Positions 16,279 to 25,855 are shown, counted from the stretch's first letter. The stretch is 64,000 nucleotides of DNA from Gramella sp. Hel_I_59 (GCF_006714895.1 NZ_VFME01000001.1:62001-126000), one strand, 5' to 3'. Notes: generated by a model from the letters alone, not told the origin. Made by a program: numbers and translations.

Positions 16279-17154
16279 TTACCAGTCCTTTTCAGCTTTA
16301 ACTTTCACGCCCTTAGCTTTCTGGGCATTAATTTTATCCTGGACTTTCTTTTCTTCATTGTTCATAGCTTCCAGCAAACTTTGGATTTGTTGAGGAGATA
16401 GCTGACCCTGTGCCGGTTTTGGCTTCTGCTGCTGCTTTTCATCACCCTGGCCTTTATCCTCTTTTTTCTCGTCGCCTTCCTGCTTTTCCTTATCCTCGTT
16501 TTGATCGCCTTCTTTCTTATCCTTTTCGTTCTCTCCCTCGTCCTTAGGCTTTTGATCCTTCTTTTCGTCTTCTCCACCTTCACCATCATTATTCTGATCT
16601 TTCTGATCCTGGTTCTGGTCTTCGTTTTCTTTATTATCCTTCTTATCCTGATTCTGATCGTCGTTTTGATCTGGATTTTGCTTTTCCTCTTCCAGTTTTT
16701 TCTTCGCTAAGGCTAAATTATACCGGGTTTCATCATCGGTTGGATTATTCCGAAGCGCATTTTTATAAGCATTTACAGCTTCCTGATAATTTTTTTGCTG
16801 CATATATGAATTCCCAAGATTGTGAAAGATCTGGTGTTTTTCATCTTTGCTTTCAGCGATTTCTGCAGCTTCTTTTAAGCGCTGTTCTGCATTCAGCGAT
16901 TTTTCCTTGGCGTGATACAGGTTTCCCATATTATACTTTGCCTTCATATTAGATGGATCCTTCGCAATTGCTTTACGGTAAGAAGCTTCTGCGTTCGCAA
17001 ATTTATTTTCTGAAAGAGCTTCCTGTGCTTCCACAATATAATCATTGGATTGCTGCTGAAGTTTCTCCTGATCTTTCTGCGCGAGAACTGTCACTATTCC
17101 GAAGTGGAACAGTAGAATACTAAGTGTGATTTTAAAACCGGTTTTATGCTGCAT
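16279..17154 (-). CDS. batC: BatC: TPR protein with charged low-complexity tail
   Basis: Chosen start ATG at 17154 overlaps the batB stop by 11 bases and begins a signal peptide ending at VLAQ; an earlier in-frame ATG at 17184 would add ten basic residues inside batB. Mature part: TPR repeats (about 35-155: AEASYRKAIAKDPSNMKAKY, AVNAYKNALRNNPTDDETRY), then about 100 residues of Asp/Glu/Lys/Gln-rich sequence and a short conserved end (LSPQQIQSLLEAM). The DNA of this tail is purine-skewed, which creates spurious antisense frames. Confidence 0.87.
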   Translation of the reverse strand: MQHKTGFKITLSILLFHFGIVTVLAQKDQEKLQQQSNDYIVEAQEALSENKFANAEASYRKAIAKDPSNMKAKYNMGNLYHAKEKSLNAEQRLKEAAEIAESKDEKHQIFHNLGNSYMQQKNYQEAVNAYKNALRNNPTDDETRYNLALAKKKLEEEKQNPDQNDDQNQDKKDNKENEDQNQDQKDQNNDGEGGEDEKKDQKPKDEGENEKDKKEGDQNEDKEKQEGDEKKEDKGQGDEKQQQKPKPAQGQLSPQQIQSLLEAMNNEEKKVQDKINAQKAKGVKVKAEKDW

Positions 17155-18214
17155 CGTTCTTCTCCTTTTTCCTGCCACCTTCATTAAAAAGATTCAGTTT
17201 TCTTAACCAGGCGGTACTTTTCTCTAATACAAAAATATCTAGAAAAAATAATGCCAAAGCTATTGCCAGAAACCATTGAAATTGAGATTCATAGTCAGCA
17301 AATTGCTTGGCTTCAAATTCTGTTTTTTCTATATTCTGAAGCTGACTTAAAACTTCATCTACTACATCTCCGGTCACATTGCCTTCGATATAGGCACCTT
17401 CAGTAGCATCTGCAATCTCCTGAAGGGTTTGAGGATTCAACTTTGTGATAACCGTTTCATTCTGGTTATCTTTCTTATAATTCTGAATAACCCCGTTACG
17501 TTTAATTGGAATTGGCCCACCTTTCTCGGTACCTACGCCAATAGTAAAGATACGAATCCCATCTTCCGCAGCTTGTTCCGCGATATCCTCTACATTGCCT
17601 TCATGATCCTCTCCATCACTAATGATGAACAAAACCCGATTGGTCTGCTGATCATCGTCGTAATAAGTGGTCGCCAGTTCTATCGCATCGCTAATGGCAG
17701 TTCCCTGTGAGGAGATCATGTCTGTATTTAAAGCCTGCAGGAACATTTTGGCTGAAGAATAGTCTGTCGTAATTGGCAATTGCGGAAATGCACCGCCGGC
17801 ATAAGCGATAATCCCAACCCGGTCACTACCAAGATTGTTCAAAATCTGACTCACAAGTTGTTTTGACTTCTCGATCCTGCTTGGTGCAATATCTTCAGCC
17901 TCCATACTTTTGGATACATCTATGGCAAAAACGATATCAACCCCTTCCCGCTTCACAGTTTCCATTTTAGAACCTATTTTAGGATTGACAAGCGCTACAA
18001 CAAGCGCAGCAATTCCTAGTAAGAGCAATAAAAGTTTTAGAAAAGGTTTACTTCTGGATCGGTCGGGAACAAGACTTTTTAAAAGGTGGCTATCAGCAAA
18101 TTTTCTTCGCGTTCTCCTCTGCCAGAATACCAGTAGAAGATATAGCAAGATCACTAGTGGAATCACCAGCAACAACCAAAACCATATTTTTTCTTCTAAC
18201 ATCATTTTAAACAA
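17144..18214 (-). CDS. batB: BatB: von Willebrand A membrane protein
   Basis: 356 aa with two N-terminal membrane segments (about 12-31 and 57-76), a VWA domain with MIDAS motif DVSKS at residues 99-103 and a C-terminal anchor near 318-335. The frame starts eight bases before the batA stop; ATGs at 18205 and 18202 are equally possible starts. Together with BatA it is thought to form an inner-membrane assembly facing the periplasm. Confidence 0.9.
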   Translation of the reverse strand: MFKMMLEEKIWFWLLLVIPLVILLYLLLVFWQRRTRRKFADSHLLKSLVPDRSRSKPFLKLLLLLLGIAALVVALVNPKIGSKMETVKREGVDIVFAIDVSKSMEAEDIAPSRIEKSKQLVSQILNNLGSDRVGIIAYAGGAFPQLPITTDYSSAKMFLQALNTDMISSQGTAISDAIELATTYYDDDQQTNRVLFIISDGEDHEGNVEDIAEQAAEDGIRIFTIGVGTEKGGPIPIKRNGVIQNYKKDNQNETVITKLNPQTLQEIADATEGAYIEGNVTGDVVDEVLSQLQNIEKTEFEAKQFADYESQFQWFLAIALALFFLDIFVLEKSTAWLRKLNLFNEGGRKKEKNDAA

Positions 18215-19211
18215 AGCTTCTAAATACTGTCATTCTTAATAGCACTTCCAGCAAAAGCAATCCACCGGCAAGTAAGACCAATGGTCTGTATTTTTCATCG
18301 TAATTATAGTAACGAAATTCTTCAATTTCTGTTTTTTCCAGAGCGTCAATTTCCTCGTAGATAGCTTCGAGTTTTTCGTTATCGGTCGCTCTAAAATATT
18401 TTCCTCCGGTAGTAGATGCAATTTGAGTAAGCAATTCTTCATCGATCTCTACAGGCACATTTCCATACTGAAACCTTCCATTTGGAAGTATAGCAGTTGG
18501 GGACAAAGCCATCCCGTTGCTACCCACACCAATTGTATAAACTCTAATCCCAAACTCAAGCGCCAGCTCACTCGCTGTGTTTGGATCTATAAATCCGGAA
18601 TTATTCACACCATCGGTAAGCAAAATAATGACTTTACTTTCAGCATCGCTATCCTTGATCCTGTTTACTGCTGTGGCCAGTCCGGAACCAATTGCAGTTC
18701 CATTTTCAAGAACATTATTATATTCAATACCTTCCAGCGCGTCCAGTACGATAGACTTATCGCTGGTAATGGGAGTTTTTGTAAAACTCTCTCCCGCATA
18801 GACTACCAGGCCAATTCTATCTGCAGGACGATCTTTGATGAATTCTTCGGCCACATTTTTAGTAGCCTCAAGACGTGTTGGCTGTAAGTCCCTTGCTAGC
18901 ATACTAGCAGAAACATCTATTGCCATGACAATATCGATTCCCTGAGTACTACTGGACTGCGTAGAAACATCAACCGTTCTTGGTCGCGCCATAGCGGTAA
19001 TGATCAAAGCCAGTGTAAGTAATCTCAAAATAAAAAGTACCGGTCGCAATTTAGGAAGCAAGCCAGATTTCCCCTTGAATCCTTTAGTTGAAGAAATCTT
19101 AAGGGCAGCAGTTTGCTTATTTCGCTTCCAGATATACCAGCCTATTGCTAGCGGAAGCAGCAATAGTAACCAGAAAAATTCCGGATTCTCAAAATTGAAA
19201 TTTGCAAACAT
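18207..19211 (-). CDS. batA: BatA: von Willebrand A membrane protein
   Basis: 334 aa with the same layout as BatB: membrane segments at about 11-27 and 58-74, MIDAS DVSAS at 99-103, C-terminal anchor near 312-330. BatA and BatB are paralogues. The start codon shares its first base with the stop of the upstream 544-aa gene. Bat genes were first linked to aerotolerance in Bacteroides fragilis; the exact activity is unknown. Confidence 0.9.
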   Translation of the reverse strand: MFANFNFENPEFFWLLLLLPLAIGWYIWKRNKQTAALKISSTKGFKGKSGLLPKLRPVLFILRLLTLALIITAMARPRTVDVSTQSSSTQGIDIVMAIDVSASMLARDLQPTRLEATKNVAEEFIKDRPADRIGLVVYAGESFTKTPITSDKSIVLDALEGIEYNNVLENGTAIGSGLATAVNRIKDSDAESKVIILLTDGVNNSGFIDPNTASELALEFGIRVYTIGVGSNGMALSPTAILPNGRFQYGNVPVEIDEELLTQIASTTGGKYFRATDNEKLEAIYEEIDALEKTEIEEFRYYNYDEKYRPLVLLAGGLLLLEVLLRMTVFRSFV

Positions 19212-20845
19212 TATTCTTTCAGATTATTTATTTCAACTGAATTGATGATCCTTTGCGAGATCTCTTCAGCGTAAGTGTCGTTTTCATTAAAGATGACAAT
19301 GATCTGCTCAAAACCGCCTTTTTCAGCAAAATTCAGAATTACATATTCGTTTGGGATCGCTTCTCCCGTAACAGGATTTTCAGCCTGTAAGGTTCCAAAG
19401 ACTTTTAATCCTTTCGCACCATTAAGCGTGGTAAATTCCTCCTGCTTCATGACGATATTCGTCGCGCCCTGTCCTTCCAGGTTCGTGTAAATTCCGTCTA
19501 CAGCTTTCTGAAGATCGAATTGTACTTCTCCACGGAATTTAATTGTAGTTACTGCTGAATAAAAATTACTAAGCAGGCTTCCATAAACAAAGGTTTCAGA
19601 ACCAACCATCATACGCTGTACATCTTCTGGCATTTCGATCTCCCCTCGAACCAGTACTTTTGGAGTAGTGACAGCAACCGTAGGATTTCCGTATTCACTA
19701 CGAATCCATTCTCCCTCCAGTAATTCTTTCGTAGGATGACCAATATAAGTATCCATGACATAGGTAATACCCTTGGTGGCAATCAAGGTTGTAACCCCAA
19801 TGATCACGATAGCGGCACCAACCAGAACCCCAAGAATGATCTTGCGTTTCTTACGTTTTTTGCGCTGTGCTTCTAAATATTCTTCGTCCTGTAGCAACTC
19901 TTCCTGTGTGAGTTGTGGAACCGCAGCACGAAGATCATCAATGATCAACTGAGTTTTAGAACGATCATCTTTAGCCGTAATGATATCTGGTTTGGAGCGA
20001 GCAAACTTCGCCAGATCGGCACGATTAAGAATTTTCTCGAAATTGCGAATGGTTTCTTCGTTAAGATTTAGCTTACCAGATTCGCGTTGTGCCTGCAAGT
20101 ATAAAATTAACTCGCCGGTAGTTCTTTCCAGCCCATGATCATAGATCTTTCGATCCAGATATTTCCTCACAGCAAAACTTAACTGTGAATAGTATTCTCT
20201 AATCTCCCTGTTTTCAAGCAGTCCCGAACTGTCCAGTTGCTTAAGCTGCACCATTGCCTCCTCATAGGGAGGAAGTTCACGCACCTTATCATCAGATTTT
20301 CTTTTTCGTACGATCAGGTAAACTGCCGCACCGGCGACTGCCAGGATTGCCAGCAACCACCAAAACCAGTCTGGAATTCTGAATCCCGGTGAAACCGTTA
20401 CCGATGGTTTTAATGGATACAAATTCTGCTTAGTGGTATCGACGATGACATCTTTAACCTCCACAGCAAACGAATCTGTTGTGTAAGTTCGATTCTGTAT
20501 AAGAACTTCCTGAGAAGGGATCACATATTTACCACTATCAAACTGGGTAAGAAAATACTCTTTGAGCAATTTATAATTTCCCTGTTTCCGAATGGTATCA
20601 GGTTGCAGGCTTTCCACCATTTCCAGCGGTGAAAACTTTTCACCTTCAGGAAAAACAACTAGATCCTCAGGATTAGAATTTACTTCTATCTTATAGGTGA
20701 TCTGCTCGCCTATCCTAATGCTCGTTGAGTCTATACTGGAAGTAACCTGCTGAGCCGAGATATTTTGAAATAACAAAATTGCCAGAAGCCCGGGTAAGTA
20801 TCTTAGAATTATTTGGCGATATGTGGAGATTTTATTTAAGTCCAT
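19211..20845 (-). CDS. Bat operon two-span envelope protein with BatD-like N-terminus
   Basis: A 544-aa protein encoded between the DUF58 and batA genes. Signal peptide, a BatD-like beta domain (about 33-135), a membrane segment (about 160-180, WFWWLLAILAVAGAAVYLIV), a cytoplasmic helical DUF4381-like domain (about 195-320), a second membrane segment (about 342-364) and a C-terminal domain of about 180 residues that I do not recognise. Many Bacteroidota have a shorter gene here; the extra second span and C-terminal domain make this one look like a fusion. Confidence 0.75.
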   Translation of the reverse strand: MDLNKISTYRQIILRYLPGLLAILLFQNISAQQVTSSIDSTSIRIGEQITYKIEVNSNPEDLVVFPEGEKFSPLEMVESLQPDTIRKQGNYKLLKEYFLTQFDSGKYVIPSQEVLIQNRTYTTDSFAVEVKDVIVDTTKQNLYPLKPSVTVSPGFRIPDWFWWLLAILAVAGAAVYLIVRKRKSDDKVRELPPYEEAMVQLKQLDSSGLLENREIREYYSQLSFAVRKYLDRKIYDHGLERTTGELILYLQAQRESGKLNLNEETIRNFEKILNRADLAKFARSKPDIITAKDDRSKTQLIIDDLRAAVPQLTQEELLQDEEYLEAQRKKRKKRKIILGVLVGAAIVIIGVTTLIATKGITYVMDTYIGHPTKELLEGEWIRSEYGNPTVAVTTPKVLVRGEIEMPEDVQRMMVGSETFVYGSLLSNFYSAVTTIKFRGEVQFDLQKAVDGIYTNLEGQGATNIVMKQEEFTTLNGAKGLKVFGTLQAENPVTGEAIPNEYVILNFAEKGGFEQIIVIFNENDTYAEEISQRIINSVEINNLKE

Positions 20846-20848
20846 TCG

Positions 20849-21715
20849 TTAAGCTCTTCTTTTGAAATAGCCCAGTAGTTTCTTTACGTAATTTTCGTCT
20901 GTCCGGTTATCAATGGTCCCCGCGCCACTTACAGAGAAGCTTTGTAGAAAATAATCCATTCGCTCCTGATAATATTTTGAATACGAATTGCGAACAGATT
21001 TGGATCCCGTATCTACTGTGATATAATTGCCACTTTCAGCATCCTGCATTTGTACAAGACCAAGATTTGGAATTCTCTCTTCCATTTTGTCAAAGATCCT
21101 GATCCCGGTCACATCATGTCTGTTCGATGCAATTTTAAGGGTATGCTGATAGTCCTCATCCATAAAATCTGAAAGAATGAAAACGATCGCCTTTTTCTTC
21201 ATGACATTAGACAGGTATTTCAATGCTCCTGTAATATCTGTTGCTGAATTTTCCGGGTGGAATTCGAGGAGTTCCCGAATGATCCTTAATACATGAGAAC
21301 GCCCTTTTTTCGGCGGAATATAAAGTTCGATCTTATCTGTAAACAACATCAAACCTATCTTATCATTATTTTTTGTTGCTGAAAACGCCAGTGTAGCAGC
21401 AATTTCAGTAACTACATCTTTTTTAAATTGCTCACGAGTACCAAAAAGTTCAGAACCTGAAACATCTACCATTAACATCATGGTGAGCTCACGTTCTTCT
21501 TCAAATACTTTTACAAATGGTTCATTATAACGTGCGGTAACATTCCAGTCAATATTTCGAACATCATCCCCAAACTGGTAAGATCTTACCTCACTAAAGG
21601 TCATTCCGCGTCCTTTAAAAGTAGAGTGATATTCCCCGCCAAAGACATGATCGCTCAGTCTGCGGGTTTTGATCTCTATTTTACGTACTTTTTTTAGGAG
21701 CTCTTTTGTATCCAT
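20849..21715 (-). CDS. DUF58 domain protein
   Basis: 288 aa from the ATG at 21715 (a TTG at 21730 would add five residues). DUF58 signature YQFGDDVRNIDWNVTARYNE at about 46-65 and a degenerate VWA-like fold with VDVSGS near 85. It almost always accompanies MoxR ATPases and is thought to be their partner or client. Three bases separate it from the next gene. Confidence 0.9.
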   Translation of the reverse strand: MDTKELLKKVRKIEIKTRRLSDHVFGGEYHSTFKGRGMTFSEVRSYQFGDDVRNIDWNVTARYNEPFVKVFEEERELTMMLMVDVSGSELFGTREQFKKDVVTEIAATLAFSATKNNDKIGLMLFTDKIELYIPPKKGRSHVLRIIRELLEFHPENSATDITGALKYLSNVMKKKAIVFILSDFMDEDYQHTLKIASNRHDVTGIRIFDKMEERIPNLGLVQMQDAESGNYITVDTGSKSVRNSYSKYYQERMDYFLQSFSVSGAGTIDNRTDENYVKKLLGYFKRRA

Positions 21716-21742
21716 CTCTTCCTTCAACAATGTTTATGAACC

Positions 21743-21757
21743 GGTAATTTTATTACC
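21743..21757 (-). promoter_or_regulatory. Palindrome between moxR and the DUF58 gene
   Basis: GGTAATTTTATTACC, perfect 6-bp arms with three-base centre, in the only sizeable gap inside the moxR-bat operon (21716-21785). As RNA it would form a short hairpin without T-run, perhaps setting the ratio of MoxR to downstream proteins. Confidence 0.3.
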
Positions 21758-21785
21758 AATCTTCGGCCGTGCACGATCTTGATCG

Positions 21786-22790
21786 CTATGGCACTTCGAT
21801 TTCATTCACGATCTTGTTGATTAGATCTTCCGAAGTAATATTTTCAGCTTCGGCCTCATAGGTGATTCCAATTCTATGTCTTAGCACATCATGTACTACG
21901 GCACGAACATCTTCTGGTACCACATATCCACGACGACGAATAAATGCATAACATTTGGAAGCGATCGCAAGGTTGATACTTCCCCTTGGAGAAGCTCCAA
22001 AACTTATGAATGGTTTGATATCTGAAAGATTATAATTCTCTGGAGTTCTGGTCGCAAAGATGATATCAAGAATATATTTTTCGATCTTTTCATCCATATA
22101 AACATCACGAACTGCACTCTGTGCACGCAGGATCTGTTCAAGACTTACTACAGGATTCACTTTTTCAAAAGCACCTTTAAGATTGGCGCGAATGATCAAT
22201 TGTTCCTCTGCCATTTTCGGGTATTTGATCACCGTCTTTAGCATGAATCTATCTACCTGTGCCTCTGGCAGCGGATAGGTTCCTTCCTGTTCCACCGGGT
22301 TTTGAGTCGCCATCACCAGGAATGGTTTATCCAGAATGAAAGTTTCATCACCAATGGTTACCTGCTTTTCCTGCATGGCTTCCAGTAATGCTGATTGAAC
22401 TTTTGCGGGAGCACGGTTAATCTCATCTGCAAGTACGAAATTCGCGAAAATTGGTCCCTTTTTTATACTGAAGTCATTCTCCTTCATATTATAGATAAGG
22501 GTTCCCACTACATCTGCAGGTAGAAGATCTGGTGTGAATTGCACCCTGCTGAAGCTTCCATGAACAGCCTGAGACAAGGTGTTGATTGCAAGAGTTTTCG
22601 CTAGTCCCGGAACCCCTTCTAAAAGGATATGTCCCTGGCCTAAAAGGCCGATTAGCAAGCGTTCGACCATATGATTCTGCCCTACGATGACTTTGTTCAT
22701 CTCCCGGGTTAGCAGGTCTACAAAAGCACTCTCTCTTTCAATTTTTTCGTTAATACTGGCTATATCAACAGATGAATCGTTTTCCATCAT
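21786..22790 (-). CDS. moxR: MoxR family AAA+ ATPase
   Basis: 334-aa ATPase, first gene of the bat operon. Walker A GVPGLAKT at residues 59-66, Walker B with DEINRAPAKVQSALLEAMQE at about 125-145, and sensor region ATQNPVEQEGTYPLPEAQVDRF. MoxR proteins act as chaperone-like ATPases that activate VWA-containing partners, here presumably DUF58, BatA and BatB. An upstream terminator isolates it from the DUF4382 gene. Confidence 0.93.
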   Translation of the reverse strand: MMENDSSVDIASINEKIERESAFVDLLTREMNKVIVGQNHMVERLLIGLLGQGHILLEGVPGLAKTLAINTLSQAVHGSFSRVQFTPDLLPADVVGTLIYNMKENDFSIKKGPIFANFVLADEINRAPAKVQSALLEAMQEKQVTIGDETFILDKPFLVMATQNPVEQEGTYPLPEAQVDRFMLKTVIKYPKMAEEQLIIRANLKGAFEKVNPVVSLEQILRAQSAVRDVYMDEKIEKYILDIIFATRTPENYNLSDIKPFISFGASPRGSINLAIASKCYAFIRRRGYVVPEDVRAVVHDVLRHRIGITYEAEAENITSEDLINKIVNEIEVP

Positions 22791-22890
22791 GATTTTTCGG
22801 ATTTTGATGTCGTGAATATACGTACAACATGTAAGCGTCGCAAATTGTTATTTTATTGGATTTACGTTGGTTAAAAAAAGGTTAAAATAG

Positions 22891-22920
22891 AAAAGGCAGT
22901 ACTCTGAAGTACTGCCTTTT
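22891..22920 (-). terminator. Intrinsic terminator after the DUF4382 gene
   Basis: AAAAGGCAGTACT pairs perfectly with AGTACTGCCTTTT across a four-base loop: a 13-pair stem. It separates the lipoprotein gene from moxR on the same strand. Confidence 0.88.
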
Positions 22921-22942
22921 CTATTTCATATGTTCTAAAAAC

Positions 22943-23791
22943 CTATAGCTCTATCTCACCAAGATCTGTAGTTTCGTTTGGACGAACTTCCACATCACTT
23001 ACAGTATAAACTGTAAGACCTGAGGAAATCTGAGGTGTGATCTTCACATCATAAGTTCCAGCAGGAACTCCATTCAGCGCGAAATCACCATCATTGTTCG
23101 TATACGCCGATACTGTAATTCCATTTCCAGTAAGCACAACCAGCGACTGAACATCACTAGTTAAAGCTGCAGGAACAACGGTTGTTCCAACTACCATTCC
23201 GGCGTTGGCCTCTGCACTCAATCTAATTACAGGCTTAAGGTTATAGCCTCCATTTCCTGTCTCCACAATTGACTGTTCAACATCAAAGTCAAGAAGAAAT
23301 GCGTAGTTCTCACCACCTTCTAAACGCTGATTCAATTGTAATTTAAGACCAGACTGTTGTGCACTTGGAGTGTTTAAAGCTTTGGTCTCTCCATCTACAA
23401 CCACAGTGTTATCAGGTCCTAAAATCAATCTCATCTGCCCTACATAACCTGCTTCAACTTCAGTATCTGCAAGTAGTTGTGAAACTCCGCCAGTAAGTTC
23501 AAGTAAGTCGTAGATCCCAGTGTTCACATCGTCCACAGTCACCCACTCGCTACCTTCTGTTCCATCATCGTCGGTCGCATCCAGATCATCATCAGCTTCA
23601 AGCTGGATCTCAATCCCCTGTACATCGATAAAAACAGCATCATAATCTCCAGGAGCATCTGTCATTCTAATGCTTAGATTGGCCATTTCAGAAGAAGATC
23701 CATCTGAATCATCATCATTACAACTCACAAGTCCAACAGAAATTAGGGTTGCTACCAGTAGGCTTTTAAAACTTACATTTAAGTATTTCAT
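22943..23791 (-). CDS. DUF4382 lipoprotein with carboxypeptidase-regulatory-like C-terminus
   Basis: 282-aa SPII lipoprotein (lipobox GLVSC at residues 20-24) followed by a DDDSDGSSS linker. Residues about 38-190 fit DUF4382 (LSIRMTDAPGDYDAVFIDVQ). The last 80 residues (TNNDGDFALNGVPAGTYDVKI) look like a CarboxypepD_reg-like beta domain. The protein is strongly acidic, as expected for a marine envelope protein. Function unknown. Its promoter region carries three 10-bp phased repeats. Confidence 0.85.
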   Translation of the reverse strand: MKYLNVSFKSLLVATLISVGLVSCNDDDSDGSSSEMANLSIRMTDAPGDYDAVFIDVQGIEIQLEADDDLDATDDDGTEGSEWVTVDDVNTGIYDLLELTGGVSQLLADTEVEAGYVGQMRLILGPDNTVVVDGETKALNTPSAQQSGLKLQLNQRLEGGENYAFLLDFDVEQSIVETGNGGYNLKPVIRLSAEANAGMVVGTTVVPAALTSDVQSLVVLTGNGITVSAYTNNDGDFALNGVPAGTYDVKITPQISSGLTVYTVSDVEVRPNETTDLGEIEL

Positions 23792-23854
23792 ATATTGATT
23801 TTATTTGGTTCAGCGTGAGAACGGCAATCCTCGTGCTAAATTTCAGCCTTTGAA

Positions 23855-23886
23855 GCGATTTAACTCTTTTTAACTCAACTTAACCA
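23855..23886. repeat. Three 10-bp phased direct repeats
   Basis: TTAAC begins at 23860, 23870 and 23880, exactly ten bases apart, with a similar flank (read on the minus strand as GTTAA repeated with GA before the next copy). They lie in the divergent region between the DUF4382 gene and the SDR gene, 64-95 bases before the first and 66-97 before the second. One-turn spacing suggests a cooperative regulator binding site. Confidence 0.4.
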
Positions 23887-23951
23887 CGCTTTAATAAACG
23901 AATACCTAATGCTAAATAATACTTTCTTACTTTAGAAAATAAATTCCAAAT

Positions 23952-24701
23952 ATGAAAACAGCCCTTATAACCGGCGCTACGAGCGGGATAGGAAAGTCTA
24001 CTGCCATACGCTTCGCAGTGGAAGGATTTAGATTGATACTTTGTGGTCGACGACTCGAAAGACTTCAGCAATTACAGCAGGAACTGGCTGTAGAAACCGA
24101 GGTACATATCCTCAATTTTGATGTAAGAAATCGACAGGAAGTATTTGATAATCTTGACAGTCTTCCTGAGGAATTCAGGCAAATCGATATTCTCGTGAAT
24201 AACGCTGGTAATGCCCATGGATTGGATCCAATTCAATTTGGTGATATGGATGACTGGGACAATATGCTGGACATCAATGTAAAAGGTCTTTTATATATGA
24301 GTAAGGCGGTCATCCCGGGAATGATGGAAAGAAAATCTGGTCATATTATCAATATTGGTTCTACTGCGGGAAAAGAAGTCTATCCAAATGGAAATGTATA
24401 CTGTGCCAGCAAACATGCGGTGGATGCCATTAATCAGGGAATGCGAATCGACCTCAATGGCAACGGAATTCGGGTTGGTGCAATAAATCCAGGACTCACC
24501 GAAACTGAATTTAGCGATGTAAGATTTAAAGGAGATGCTGCTAAAGCTGATAAGGTTTACCAGGGTTTTCAAGCCTTGCAACCGGAAGATATTGCAGACA
24601 TTATTCACTTTACAGTTACCAGGCCTTACCATGTAAACATTGCCGACCTTACTGTGATGTGTACAGCACAGGCCAGCAGTACCATTGTAGATAAAAACTA
24701 G
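23952..24701 (+). CDS. SDR family oxidoreductase (YdfG-like)
   Basis: 249-aa short-chain dehydrogenase. Cofactor motif TGATSGIG at 7-14, NNAG at 83-86, catalytic Ser137 and YxxxK (Tyr150, Lys154). The overall sequence resembles YdfG-type 3-hydroxy acid/serine dehydrogenases using NADP (the basic CGRR after the second strand fits NADP). It is the first gene of a three-gene operon, followed by an AlbA_2 protein after 16 bases. Confidence 0.9.
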   Translation: MKTALITGATSGIGKSTAIRFAVEGFRLILCGRRLERLQQLQQELAVETEVHILNFDVRNRQEVFDNLDSLPEEFRQIDILVNNAGNAHGLDPIQFGDMDDWDNMLDINVKGLLYMSKAVIPGMMERKSGHIINIGSTAGKEVYPNGNVYCASKHAVDAINQGMRIDLNGNGIRVGAINPGLTETEFSDVRFKGDAAKADKVYQGFQALQPEDIADIIHFTVTRPYHVNIADLTVMCTAQASSTIVDKN

Positions 24702-24717
24702 CGAAGAGGACTGCATC

Positions 24718-25854
24718 ATGATCAATAAAAGACTTCTTATTAAAAATCTGCTGGCTCATAATGATGAGAATAGCTTTTACGATAAGAAGCGGCAATTGAA
24801 CATTGGCGAACGTGAAGGGAAAGCGAAATTCCTGAAGCATATCTGCGCGCTTTCCAATTCCAATCCTGAAAACAATTCTTATATCGTGATTGGGGTTGAG
24901 GACGAGGATAGCAAAATAGTAGGCATCGATTTTTTCGATGATAGTAAAATTCAGAATTTGATTAACGCCTACCTCAGCAATCCTCCGCGAATATCTTATG
25001 AGAATATTCCTTTTCCACATTTACCAGATCACCTGGTGGTTGGACTGGTCACCATCAGGCCCAATCATGCTAAGATCTGTTGCTTCAGAAAAAATATCTG
25101 GAAATATTATGGCGGGTCCATTTTTATGCGGGATGGAAGCATCTCAATGCCTAAGGTTTTTGATATAGAAATTCAGGATGTAAATTCGGCTCAGGTAGCA
25201 TCTATCGAAAATCATTCTCACAATAATATTGAATATACTCTGGACGGCGTATTCGATTTTATGCGGAAAAGAAAGGATTACAGTCCTAGCTATAAGGTAT
25301 TCAAGGAGTATTTCGTGGTATGCTGGGCGGGAAGGGAGAAAAAGATCAATCAGCAGTCCTATTATTCAAGGGTAGATATTGAGCTTATCAACGAACAGGT
25401 AAAACTATTCTATTCTGCTCTTGATGAGGTAAGTATTATTCAGAATGAAGACAGTTTTAAGATCCTGGAATATGTGCATCTTGGATTACACGATCAGTTT
25501 AAGTACTATCCTTTAGAGGAAGTAACCATTAGTTTCGGTAATAATGGGAGCTATGAAATTGAAAGTAATGTTATTTTTGAAGCTCCGAAGTTCGATAAAA
25601 AGACACTATATCATATTTACAATACTAATCGCAGTCTTGTGGATAAATTGAGGAACGGTATTGATCTTAATACTGAAGATCTTAAGGATCTGCGGAATTT
25701 ACCGTCTACCTATTTACTTTGCTATTTGAACAATTTTTCAGATGCATTGGATAAACTTGAAGAGGCCCGACCTTATCTGAAGAATTTTGGAGCTGAATAT
25801 TACCAGTCCTACAAAGACAGTATGAGAATTTTAAGAAAAGTAAAATATAATTAA
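24718..25854 (+). CDS. AlbA_2 (Schlafen-type) domain protein
   Basis: 378 aa. Residues about 15-140 fit the AlbA_2 putative nucleic-acid-binding domain (KAKFLKHICALSNSNPENNSYIVIGVEDED, GDGS-like FMRDGSISMP near 140). The C-terminal 220 residues are helical and unrecognised. It sits between an SDR and a metallophosphoesterase with gaps of 16 and 1 bases, so all three are co-expressed. Role unknown; many AlbA_2 proteins are regulators. Confidence 0.8.
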   Translation: MINKRLLIKNLLAHNDENSFYDKKRQLNIGEREGKAKFLKHICALSNSNPENNSYIVIGVEDEDSKIVGIDFFDDSKIQNLINAYLSNPPRISYENIPFPHLPDHLVVGLVTIRPNHAKICCFRKNIWKYYGGSIFMRDGSISMPKVFDIEIQDVNSAQVASIENHSHNNIEYTLDGVFDFMRKRKDYSPSYKVFKEYFVVCWAGREKKINQQSYYSRVDIELINEQVKLFYSALDEVSIIQNEDSFKILEYVHLGLHDQFKYYPLEEVTISFGNNGSYEIESNVIFEAPKFDKKTLYHIYNTNRSLVDKLRNGIDLNTEDLKDLRNLPSTYLLCYLNNFSDALDKLEEARPYLKNFGAEYYQSYKDSMRILRKVKYN

Positions 25855-25855
25855 G

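Noticed and set aside
16362..16710. Antisense and alternative-frame open frames across the batC tail, including a very hydrophobic one
   Set aside because: They arise from the purine-rich low-complexity DNA that encodes the charged tail of BatC.
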